Part shown: positions 1-11,600 of the stretch, in pieces | Position numbering within the stretch: position 1 is the stretch's first letter | How the letters are laid out: each line of letters opens with the position of its first letter | Origin: Micropterus salmoides | Lineage: Eukaryota > Chordata > Actinopteri > Centrarchiformes > Centrarchidae | Length of the DNA: 64,000 nucleotides | Direction of reading: 5' to 3' | Assembly: GCF_014851395.1 (NCBI RefSeq) | Contig: NW_024043372.1 | Span: forward strand, 10,407,969 to 10,471,968 | The notes under the pieces: generated by a model | What the model saw: the letters and a program-made list of their open reading frames with translations, nothing else | What the model was told of the DNA's origin: nothing | Database searches by the model: none | Translations under genes and position numbers: made by a program

Positions 1-2130
1 TTATATCATAAAATATATAATTATTTCTCTAATATGTATTGCTGAGGATCAAAGAGCACCATGTAAGGAAAACTGTAAGAAATATACAGAAGATGCAAAT
101 GGGTCTATAAAGTCAAAACAGACCTATTACTACAGAAATATTACATTAGTACTTTAGAAAAATAGAGTGAAGTTTATTAATGTCAAATTTTTCTAGAGAC
201 ACACAATTTAAAAGATAGATACTATGGAAACAACTGACTGACCAAGTGTTATAGGTGTATTCAATGAAGTCAAAATAAGCCAACTAAGGACTAGAGCTGC
301 AATAATTAGTGAATTTATTACTCGCCTTAGAGCGACAAAAAATGTCTCTCTCTTTAAACTCCCAAATATTCAGCTATAATTGTACTATACCTGACAAATC
401 AGGATACGTCATCACATATTCAAATATCAAAGAAAGATCCAATATTGACATGAATCAGTCGTGATCATTAATTTAAATCCCTGCCCACAAAGGACTAATA
501 CAGCCAGAGATATCAAAGGGAAGGATAGCTCTGTATAAACTGTACTACAAAATGTTGACAAATGTTTATTGTCTGGTGGTTTACATTGTTCCTATCTAAA
601 TATTATAGGAATATAGGAGTATTAGAATTCAGTCAAGTACAATCAGGTCAGAAAAGAGCAGCTTATAGCACAAACTGTAGGAGGGGTAAGTAGACCTACA
701 ATAATATAACTACAGACTAGCAGCTAACTCTAAGCTAATTATAGTAATACTTTAAGAGATAATAATACAGGAGAGTACCATAAACCCAAAATAAACCAAC
801 AGTACTACGGACATACTTTTACAGACATACTTTAAGTACTCATTTGGTAAAGTTATAATGGAAAACTGTAGGAGATATTGTATCATGAGGAAGACCTACA
901 ATAAAATAACATTAAATGAACATTGTAGGAATGTTATACAAGACAAACTCTACAAAATGATAAATGTTAGAGTACAGTAAAGTCAAAACAGATCCAACAA
1001 ACCATTTGTGCTGCTAAATTGCACCCAACTGGGAATCAATACATTTTATTTTATCTTGAGTGTTTTGTAGGAAACATGTTGGAGATTAAATAACAATAAA
1101 GTACAAAAAAAAAAAAAAACAGCGCGTACGTGTCATAGATATAGTGGTTCTAAGTACAGTAACAAGATAAATAGTAAGATAAGTACAGCCTACTACCTAA
1201 CGAATATTACAGGAGTAGTATAAGAGATAATAATACAGTAGAGTACCATTAAGATCTAACAGCAGACCTAACAGACACACTCACAAATATTATACGCATA
1301 CTGTAGGTATTTCTTTGTTAAAAATTTGCAGATTAAATGACAGTTAAGTACAATAATCAAGACAGTCATCAGAAATAGACCTACAATACCAATAGGCAAA
1401 CACATAAAGGACTTTTATAATACTATGAACAAGATAAAACATATATACAGTAGAGTACAGTAAAGTGAACATAGACCCAATTGTTATCCACAGAACAAAT
1501 AAATATTACAGTGATACTTTATGTGGCTCTATACGCATACTGAAACAGTATTGTGTACTATAGAAGAGTACAGTGAAGTATTAAGTTCATCATAGACGCA
1601 ATGCATAGCCTATAGCCTACTGTAGTACCAGAGGAGAGAGCAGTGAAATATAATAAGGTTAAAACCGGCCAACTGTGTTCCACAGACACACTAATTATAT
1701 ATTATGAGTACTGTGGAAACAACTGACTGACCGAGTCACAGGAATTATGTAGGCCTATGGTTAAAATAGACTGCGCAACAATCTGTGGCCGAAGTTATAA
1801 CGGTAAACTATGAGAGACGGAGAGGAGGAAGCTGCCATAACATCACATTAAGCACTCATTTCCGATTAACGGTTGCCATCTGATCATGATATTACGAGTT
1901 CATCAGTCAAATTTAAAAATTTAAAAAAACAGACTAGACCCAAAGACACACAATAGAAGTAATACAGGAGCACTATGCAGTAGTTAGGCTATGTGGAGAG
2001 GTTTTACCTTAAAAATATCACAGAAATACTAACCTATAGGTGAGAGTCCACTGGAACTATGAGAAAAACTAGAGAAATACTATAAGAGTATTACAGAAAT
2101 ATAATTTCATCATCAAGTTGTTGAAGAAAG
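1..2130. repeat. AT-rich degenerate repeat field
   Basis: No gene seen. The stretch reuses diverged modules: GAGTACAGTAAAGT-like phrases recur near 970, 1450, 1560 and 1630. Two longer blocks (ATACTATGGAAACAACTGAC at about 221 and GTACTGTGGAAACAACTGAC at about 1707) share both flanks. It looks like an old tandem array with a unit of roughly 80-100 bp. It also contains a 15-base poly(A) run near 1107. Confidence 0.5.
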
Positions 2131-2381
2131 TAGCCTAAAGACTGAAAGTTTTAAGACAGTTTGTAGTTATAACCCCTCGGCCCACCTCCTCCTCCACCAA
2201 GTCTTTTTCTGATCGGTCTCACACACACAGACACACACCGACACACGAAACAACAACCAATAACAACCAACAACAGTGAAGCAGCCTGAGAACAACCCGC
2301 ATCAAAATAGGCAGAAAACTGCATGAAGTTTGGTGGCAACTTTCCGAAGTTTCCAGCTTCTAGTTTCCACCACGCTACAGC

Positions 2382-2428
2382 ACACTCACACGCACACAGA
2401 CACACTCACACGCACAGACACACAGACA

Positions 2429-2471
<43 letters not shown>
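2382..2471 (+). repeat. (CA)n microsatellite
   Basis: Imperfect CA run with CAGA and CTCA interruptions, then about 17 uninterrupted CA units. A histidine/threonine-rich open frame across it is a repeat artefact. Confidence 0.5.
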
Positions 2472-2473
<2 letters not shown>

Positions 2474-2540
2474 ATCCGGTAAACAGCCGGTTAAAAGGGA
2501 CAAAAGTTCCGTTCAGAACAAACTGAGGAGGACTCACATG

Positions 2541-2600
2541 AAGCAGCAGCGGCCGGATGGTTTTTCTTCTTTGTGAAACTGAAGGGTTGAGGGCATGATG
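2541..2600 (-). other. Possible first exon of a gene running off the left edge
   Basis: On the minus strand an ATG near 2597 is followed by an open stretch (MPSTLQFHKEEKPSGRCC) that ends at a good donor, CAT|gtgagt, near 2539. The surroundings (2520-2660) are GC-rich compared with the flanks, as at a promoter. No downstream exon was found in 1-2500, so this is weak. Confidence 0.5.
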
Positions 2601-3235
2601 ATGCAGAGCCGAGAGACCCTGCCCACCGCCGGAGGAGGAGGGAAGGGGGTGGTTAGGGAGTGGAAGTGTTTTTTTTTACTCGTGTGCGGGGTTTTGAGTG
2701 CAGTTGTTGAGTGTTACATTTTAGGGTGAGGACTGGGTTCAGGATAAGTTTCCTGGCAATCTAATGTTTTTTTGTTGTAATTATGCTAATTTTCAGGTTC
2801 AAAATCTTATTTAGGGGTTGTACCAGAACAGGTTTACATGGTTTAATTTTCAAAAAACACCATATTTTTCTCATACTGCACATTGCTGCAGCTCCTCTTT
2901 TCACCCTGTGTGTTGTACGCTCCGCTCTTGAGCTACAGAGTGATGCATCTTACTTGTACAAAATCTTTGTTGGGAATTGCACATGCGCAGTTCCCAGGTA
3001 AGGACTACTAGCCAATCAGAAGCAGAGAAGGGCGAGTCGTAAGAAACAAGGTAGTTTCTTACGACTCGCCGCTTCAGACTGCGACAGTAACCTAGCAGAT
3101 GGTGTAAGTTACTCACAAGTCCACAACATCATTGTTCCACATCTTTCCATCAGGACTAAACGTTGAACTGTTGCCGGTGTTCTGACGATCTATGCTGCCT
3201 TGCTGAAAAATGCTACCATAGCGCAAATCGATCGA

Positions 3236-3312
3236 CTCGACTCAATTCAATTCAATTCAAATTAGCTTTATTGGCATGAATGTGTAATAACAATATTGCC
3301 AAAGCATCATAC
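3236..3312 (+). repeat. Dispersed repeat fragment (ATTCAATTCAAATTAGC family)
   Basis: Almost identical to 47858-47935 (TTAGCTTTATTGGCATGAATGT followed by the same 40 bases), so the two are copies of one dispersed element. Confidence 0.5.
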
Positions 3313-3313
3313 A

Positions 3314-3362
3314 TACTCGACTCTAATCGACTCTAATCGACTCTACTCGACTCTACTCGGCC
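3314..3362 (+). repeat. Short tandem repeat, CGACTCTAAT/CGACTCTACT
   Basis: About four or five near-identical 10-11-bp units. They lie at the left end of what seems to be an older inverted-repeat element; a CGAGTCGAG motif recurs near 5560. Confidence 0.5.
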
Positions 3363-4028
3363 CTGCTCCATTTTCCATTGCAGGTAGTACCCAGAGATAG
3401 TACGTAGCTGGTCGTCATAGCGACGCCACACACAACTGCCGCGACGTACTGTTCAATGCGACACACACACCAGAGATCCACACAGCTTTCTCTTTTTGAA
3501 GTTAAAATCTTTCAGCATTCCGCAGAATGTCAAGACAGATAAGCGGTATGAAAACCTTCCAGCTGTGTTGCCGTTGTTGCTGCAGCGGTCTGTGTGATGG
3601 CGGGAGTAGAGGGTTCTGTGAGCGGGCAGCTGGCCGGCCTCACACGCTCCTCCCTTGGGTTGGTACAGGCTTCCCCCCGCAGCCACTCGCGGATCTCCTC
3701 AACTCCGACAATATTCAAGCACATTTTTGTTCCACCATCACTTCTCGTAAAACTGTCAATATTCGAAATCTACACAGCTGATTTCTCACCTCAAAACTTC
3801 TCAGAAGTGGATTTACTGATGAAATTCCATACGAAAACTGTAAAATATAAAACTTTCTGTTGCTGGCCTCTTGTCTGGTGCAGCAATGATGATGCAGTGA
3901 ATAGTGAATAATCTCTCCGACCAGTCATCAGTCTGTCGTGTTTTCACGTTACAGTTTAGTTTCCCTCAGCTCGCTTGAAACCTCGATGGAGGTGATACGA
4001 AAAAAAGTACCCGGAAGCAGGTACAGCT

Positions 4029-5519
4029 TAGTGTTGTGTCGTTCAAAGAATGTTTCGTTCAGAAGACCTAATCGTGTGTATGACTCAGGAGGAACGGGTT
4101 GTCTCAGTGAGTGATTCGTTTATTTTCACTCTCAACTGTGGGTCTGTTTGAGTCGTTCATTTATCACGTGACAGCTCATCTACAGGGCTGTGGTAAGCAG
4201 GCAGCACAGGAAACAGAACTGATTAGTTCACAACTCTCAAATGTGGGTCTCTGGGTCTGAGTCGTTCATTTGTCACGTGACAGCTACTGTGGAGCAGAAA
4301 TGAACGACTCGTTCACCTCTCACATGGGTCCTCCTCAGTATTTCGTTCACTCGGCAGGCTGAGTGACTGCCAGCGCCGGAGAATGAGAGGCAGGTCGGCT
4401 GTCAGGTAACTGGACTGACATTATATAGCTATTTTGTTAATTATGTGACATTTTATAAAGCATAACGTTATTACAGCGCAGTGATGTTGTGCTAAGTTAT
4501 AGTTTTAACACAGCCTTACCGTAACTTTAGTCCTGCTAGTGTTTAACATTACAGCTAACAGCTGATGAGAGTTGTTCTGGGTCCGCTCCACTTCAGAGCC
4601 CTGACAGGGTTCTACCGGGAGCCTCCGAGGTCGTCTCCTCTCTAAAACAAACAGACCCGGTCATTAAAACATTAAAACACAGCCACGTAGCAACGTTAGG
4701 GTTAGCCCTGTAAACAGCTAACAGCTGATCTGGTCCACCAGAGAACGCAACGTAACTTTTCCTTTTTATTTACCAACAGGGCCGTGCTGTTGTTTCACAG
4801 CTCGTGACTGGTGAACAACCTCTGTCTGCAGAATCCGGACCTGATGTGGCCCATTCTGCGTCCAGAAGTACCAAACTGCTGCGTGTATATGTGTTTATTT
4901 CTTTGTTCCTCTCTCTGTGCTGGAGTTCTTTAACAACTTGGTTGCTTGATCCAGATTATTATTAAATTGGTTGAATTTTAATAAGTGTGTTTCTTCATAT
5001 AGTGTATTAAGCTTATTACTTCAATATATTTACTGGAAATCTGATATTAATATTTTACTCATGGATAGGGACGTTAGGCTGCTGTATGAATGAGCACTTT
5101 AGAGATAATGATTGTAATTATATACATAAGCCTTTATGTGGCTGGTCTGGTTGTATACTACTCAGGAAAGATTGTGAAAATGGAAGGATTTACCCGGAGT
5201 AGTGACAACATATTGACAACATATTTCTGTGGTTTTTACATGGTTTGAATTTGGTTGTGGGCCCAGGGGGGTTTATATAATGATGACATACAGTAATCAA
5301 GAGGTGAATTTGTGCATTATACTTTGTCAAATAAAGCAAGCCAGGCAGCCTTCCATGTTTGAGAACGGCGCTGTTTTTCAATCGCCCACTAGAGGGCTGC
5401 AGCGCCACAATAACAGCCTAGTTCAAATGAACGAAATGAGTCAAAAAAAGATTAGTTCATTTTTATGAACGAGATTTGAATGAACGAGTCTGTCAAAAGA
5501 CTCGAACTTGCCATCACTA
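4029..5519. mobile_element. Non-autonomous hAT transposon with 8-bp target duplication
   Basis: The 8-bp sequence GTACAGCT occurs exactly on both sides (4021-4028 and 5520-5527). Ends are inverted: left TAGTGTTGTGTCGTTC, right (read inward) TAGTGATGGCAAGTTC. An 8-bp duplication with short imperfect inverted ends is the hallmark of hAT elements. The interior has several GAGTCGTTCA/TCACGTGACAGCT subterminal copies (about 4150-4180 and 4258-4290) and no transposase-like ORF, so movement would have needed a transposase from elsewhere. Confidence 0.5.
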
Positions 5520-5527
5520 GTACAGCT

Positions 5528-6733
5528 GCAACATTTCTACAATGGAAACCCAAACAAAGGCGAGTCGAGGCAAAGGGCCTCCGCTCAGACTAGCTTGGTT
5601 TGAGGGCGTGCCTGACCCCGCTAACCGCTAGGCAATATATCTACAAATATGTATTTTTACATTTGTGATGTGTAAAATCATATCTACAAAAATACAGAGT
5701 GACTTCTACACACAAAACAGTATTTGCATATTTCCTGTCAATTTGCAGGTCACGTTACATTTGTGACTTTCTTTTTTACGCATTTGTGACATTTTGTCCA
5801 CTCTGTACCACAGAGATCTGTAAATGTGAGAGCAGTTTATTAGCTACACCTGCAGGCGGCGGTAGCGACATTGCCTCTCATGAGTTGTAAGAATATCCAT
5901 TGCAGTACCCAGGGTCATCTGTAGGAGGCAACAACTTCTGCTTCTGCTGGACCACTGGACTCTACTCACCCTAAATTTTTATGTACAAGTGTATATAGTG
6001 TATATTTACTATTGAATACTTTATCACTGTATTTGTTTTACATTTATATTTAAATAAATATACTACATTTAAAAGTAGTGTTCTACTGTGTGTAAGTTTC
6101 ATATTGAGCATACTGAATCATAACACTTTTGAAGTAGTTTACAGGTCTGCTCATTAATTGGTGGAGCGTCATGCTGCTGTTCCACCACATTCTGGATCAG
6201 GTCTGACTGTCCTCAGGTCCCTTTAATATCAGGTCTCTTAATTTTAAAAAAATAATTTATGCATGTTGGCTTTGAGTATGGTTTCTATAGTTAAGTCAGG
6301 ACAACTTTATAAAATACTATATTTGCTTGTAGTTGTAATTTTGTTTGGCCGTGTGGCTGTTCTGGGACCGCCTGCCCAAACACAGAAGTGCAAACTACGT
6401 GGCTTTGGTACAGGAACAGTGAATATACAAATTTAAATGAAGGGATATCTTACTGGAGCATGCACTTCCTCATTCACTCTGCTGATAGAGGAAATGTGTT
6501 CCTTAAATCTCCAAATGAGAAAGTTCATATCAGGTGACCTCTCTTATTTTTGTGTCACTCACGAGCATTTCAAACTCCTGTCCTGATCTCTCCATATCTT
6601 ATTTTTTGTTGTTTACATATGTTCAAACCACAGTCTGCATGTTTCTATGGCCACAATGTATCTCCCTCACCAATATGCACAACATAGTATGTCAGATAAA
6701 GTACGTATATAAAATATTTATATATATATACAT

Positions 6734-6766
<33 letters not shown>

Positions 6767-8620
6767 TAAATAAAAAGCAATTTAATTCTGAATTTTCCAC
6801 TTCAACTAACAGCTGTATTAATGCATTCTTTAGACTTGTGCAATAACCTTTTACTACATTTGGTCAATTTCAGGGCTCCATACAGTGAATGTTTCATGTG
6901 TGGTTGTAAAACAGAAGTGAGAGAAGCAGGTGAGTTTCAGAGTTTATTTTCACAGTAACATACGATTAACATGCAATCTAACCTACTGTAACAGAATATC
7001 ACTAAGTACTAACAGAGTAGTAATATCATCACATCCATCAGGTTAGTAGCAGAGGTGTTTGTTAGTCACTGTATTGTTTAAAGGCATTTACATTGCAGCA
7101 CCACTTTAGTTTGAGAGAATACATGGTATACTAATAAACAGTCCACTGCTAATAAGTGTTACACAGAGAATAGAAAAAAAAAATAGAACAAATGGAATAA
7201 TCAACCCCTGAAGATAAACAATAAGTAACATGGATTAAACGGTTTGTACTGAAAGCAGGTGGCAGCAGAGTCTGTTTAACATTTAACACACAGTCCAACC
7301 TCTACAGGAGCTCTGCTGTACCACAGGACGGCAGTTTAAAGGGACGTGAACTGCTGATGCCAGCAGCACAGCCAAACACCCATAAACACAACACCAGGTA
7401 TGTTTCCATTAATGTAAAATTAAACTAATAAAAATCCATCTTTTTAGCAAAACCTTTATGTGAAAATGGCCGACAGAAGTTTTTTTCCATCACACAATGT
7501 TATGATGCAACAAATATTTAAATACTTGGTCTCAGACTTGGTCTGGAAACAGCCCTAGCCTGGTTTTATGCTGCATTGTTGTTGTTTCAGGTGTCTTTGT
7601 TAGCTCTGTCCTGTTAGCTGTTGTTCTGTCTGAAAAACCAGCAGCTTCAGGAGTCTGACTCACAGATGATCAACAAAACAGAAAAAAAACCCCAAAAACT
7701 AAGTCAAATCAGATCTATGACTCCACATTTCTCTGTGTGACTTTGACCAGATTAATAAGGCTGTAACCTACTTTTAAAGTTCTAATGCTAACGCTGTTAG
7801 ACTTTTGATAAGGCTAAAAGCTTTTTGAATTACATTTGAAATTAAATGTTTTCACCGGACATCAGTTCCTAGCTACTGCAGAAGTCAGTTCTTTTACTCT
7901 CCAGACCACAACAGCAATTATTCCTTACTTATAGCTGATTGGCTGAGAGTCACAGCAACAGAGAAGAAGTGAAAAGGGCTTTAGTGGACTTACATGTCAA
8001 GAAATAGGAGACAGAAAAAAAATAAAAAATAAAAATTACATTTACTGTATATAATGTTATAAGGACATGATGAAAAAAAATTGAGGTATGATACTGTTTT
8101 AATGCTTTTGTGAGGTTTGTTGTCATTCTACAGCTGAATGTCACAAACAGGTAGATTATTTACCTTTAACTTGCTTGATTAGACAACTGTGAGATATGTT
8201 TATATCCGGAAAATTAAGGCCATCACAGTAATAAAAACATGAGGTATTTATTAAACTGTTAAACAAAAAGAAAAGACTAAAGGCCCCTGTCATACTAGAA
8301 TTACAAAGTCAGTTAATTTAAATAGAATCACTGCGATCAGTGGATTCATCTGTGGGGAAAGTGTTTTTCTTGTCAAATAGATCTTATATCTCAATTTTAT
8401 CATTATGTTTGACTAACTTAACTTGTCAATTAGATGGGACAATTTGATATTTTCCTGTCTTTCACAGATTTCATTAAACTAAACGTGATGCCAGATTTCA
8501 GGAGGACATCTGAACAGCAATATTTTTGACATGAGGTTTCCATGCACTACTGAGGACGTTAAATGGCACATACTGGTATGTATACAGTTATCGGTTAAAA
8601 GTTGTTCAGTCGGAATTGTG
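5528..8620. other. Intergenic DNA without recognisable genes
   Basis: No supported exon. Holds a (TA)n(CATA)n(CA)n microsatellite at 6712-6766, AT-rich sequence and, near 8247, a plausible poly(A) signal for the ssuh2-like gene. Short ORFs are unsupported. Confidence 0.5.
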
Positions 8621-8625
8621 TGTGT

Positions 8626-11600
8626 TTACATGATGACACAGCAGCAGGTTGCTGGGTAATCGTCGGCATTGACTCGGCGCTCGTTGCCGTAAACGAAGTA
8701 GACGTGAGAGTTGCCTTTCCACTTATAGTTCACCTTAGTGATGGGGATCAACTCGACTGTCTGCCTCTGTGAGAGAGAGAGAGAAATGTTAAAGTTCAAC
8801 ATTTTGTGAAATAAACTTATTCTCTTTTTTTCCTGACAGTGATGTGTTCATATGGATATCAATCTCATGTCTGAGTTCAGTAGCTGGAGTCAGGACATGC
8901 TTATTATAAAGACTGGAGGCAGGGGGAAATAGCTCGCTTTACTGTTGAAAGTTCAGCAAAGCACAGGCTTCAGCCATATGTAGCCATTTTGCTACAATTA
9001 CACTTCACACAACAGCCACCAGCTGCAGTAGTGAATGGATCATGCGTAATATTCATCCAGCCAGAAGGAACGATCACGAACCGTTCACAGTATGTCGATC
9101 GTGCTAGCAACACAGCCCATCCTGGAGAGGGAATGGGGCGGTGGAGCGTACAGGGACAGGAGATTGCGGAGCGACCGGCCCGCTGCGGACGGTCATTGAT
9201 CGTTCCATCATCATCAAGACTTTCCTCTTTGATAAAGCTTATAGTTAGAGCTGGCTCAGGTGAGTCCTGAACCATCCCTTAGTTATGCTGCTATAGGCCT
9301 AGACTGCCAGGGGATTTCCTATGATGCACTGAGCTCCCCTCTCCTCTACTTTCTCTCCCTCTGTATGCAACCTCATCCCATTATTGCATGTTACTAACTC
9401 GACTTCTTCCCTTTCCGGTAGTCTTGTGCTTTCTCGTCCCTCTCCTCCTATCTCTTCCTGCAGGTTTTCTGGCTCTGGAGCTGTGGAGTCTGGATCTGTG
9501 GCTGCGGGTCACCTGCTGCCCCCGTGTTCCTGCTCGACACCCTCTGCTACAACAACTATTGTTACTAGTCCTATTGTTATTATAATCATTAACATTACGA
9601 TTATCATCATTAACACTACTATAAATATCTGTACCATTTTTCCATTTAGTCTATAGCAACATCACCTTAACTGTCTGTACCTCTGTGTGTATATTGTGTA
9701 GGCTGCCTCCCTCCCCTCTCTCTCCTTCCATCCCTCTCTTTTTCTCTCTGTTCCTCTCTTGCCCTCTCCCTCTCTCTCTCTCCTTCACCCCAATCGGTTG
9801 AGGCACATGGCCGCCCACCCTGAGCCATGGTTCTGCTCGAGGTTTCTGCCTCTTAAAAGGATGTTTCCTTGCCTCTGTCGCCTAGTGCTTGCTCTTGGTG
9901 GGAATTGTTGGGCTTCTGTAAATAACATCATAGAGTACGGTCTAGACCTGCTCTTTTATGAAAAGCGCTGTGAGATAACTGTTATTGTGATTTGGTGCTA
10001 TATAAATAAAATTTAACTGAATTGAATCTGGTTGGATGAAGTCCGACGCTGATTTTACGCATGGATTCATGATGATATAGAAATGAATGGCAAAGAATGC
10101 TGTACATATTTTAGAGACCCCCCAAAATGTCACAAATCATGCTTTTAGGAGAGCTAATGTCTTATTAAGGGGAGCAAAGCTCCTCGTGGCTGCCCCGTAG
10201 TTCACACCCTGGTTACAGTTCAACTAATGATTTCCCTGTTTTCAGTGCTTACACAGTACGTCATCTGACATTTCAACTGCTTTCACTTCTTACATTTTGA
10301 CTGACACTGCAATGACATTGACTTACAGTTTACTACTGAATTTTTAATTTACTTTATTATCAATTTACTTTTGTTATTATTAGAATAACTAATAAGCAAC
10401 TTAATAGCAGCTGCAGTCATAACCGTTCTTTGTAAATTAGTCTCAAACTGGTAATGACCGGAGGATAAGTTAATAGAATTTGGCATACTGGATGCCATGG
10501 AAACAAAGTGCTCATTAACTCAGTTTATATCTGCGGCAGTCCTCTGCCTGCAGTGAGTTAAATAAGTATTTGACCACCCTGCTATTTTGCAAGTTCTCCC
10601 ACTTAGAAATCATGGAGGGGTCTGAAATTGTCATCGTAGGTGCATGTCCACTGTGAGAGACATAATCTAAATAAAAAAAAATCCAGAAATCACAATGTAT
10701 GATTATTTATTTGTATGATACAGCTGCAAATAAGTATTTGAACACCTGAGAAAATCAATGTTAATATTTGGTACAGTAGCCTTTGTTTGCAATTACAGAG
10801 GTCAAACGTTTCCTGTAGTTTTCCACCAGGTTTGCACACACTGCAGGAGGGATTTTGGCCCACTCCTCCACACAGATCTTCTCTAGATCAGTCAGGTTTC
10901 TGGGCTGTCGCTGAGAAACACGGAGTTTGAGCTCCCTCCAAAGATTCTCTATTGGGTTTAGGTCTAGAGACTGGCTAGGCCACGCCAGAACCTTGATATG
11001 CTTCTTACAGAGCCACTCCTTGGTTATGATTGTTCCAACAGTGGACCTTTTTTCACCAAGCTGCTTGGCAATTTCCCCGTAGCCCTTTCCAGCCTTGTGG
11101 AGGTGTACAATTTTGTCTCTAGTGTCTTTGGACAGCTCTTTGGTCTTGGCCATGTTAGTAGTTGGATTCTTACTGATTGTACGGGGTGGACAGGTGTCTT
11201 TATGCAGCTAACGACCTCAAACAGGTGCATCTAATTTAGGATAATAAATGAAGTGGAGGTGGACATTTTGAAGGCAGACTAACAGGTCTTTGAGAGTCAG
11301 AATTCTAGCTGATAGACAGGTGTTCAAATACTTATTTGCAGCTGTATCATACAAATAAATAGTTAAAATAAAGAATCATACATTGTGATTTCTGGATTTT
11401 TTGTCTGTCACAGTGGACATGCACCTACGATGACATTTCAGACCCCTCCATGATTTCTAAGTGGGAGAACTTGCAAAATAGTAGGGTGTTCAAATACTTA
11501 TTTTCCTCAATGTAACTGCCTAACAGTTTACTAAATCAGATGAGAGCTGGTTTTGTTTACCAAATTGATATGTTTCACTGTCACTAACCGATCACGTAAA

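Noticed and set aside
2151..2526. Histidine/threonine- and cysteine-rich open frames on both strands
   Set aside because: They run over a CA microsatellite and have no splice or domain support.
4384..4408. Plus-strand ATGAGAGGCAGGTCGGCTGT followed by a gtaact donor
   Set aside because: It lies inside the hAT element and has no downstream exon.
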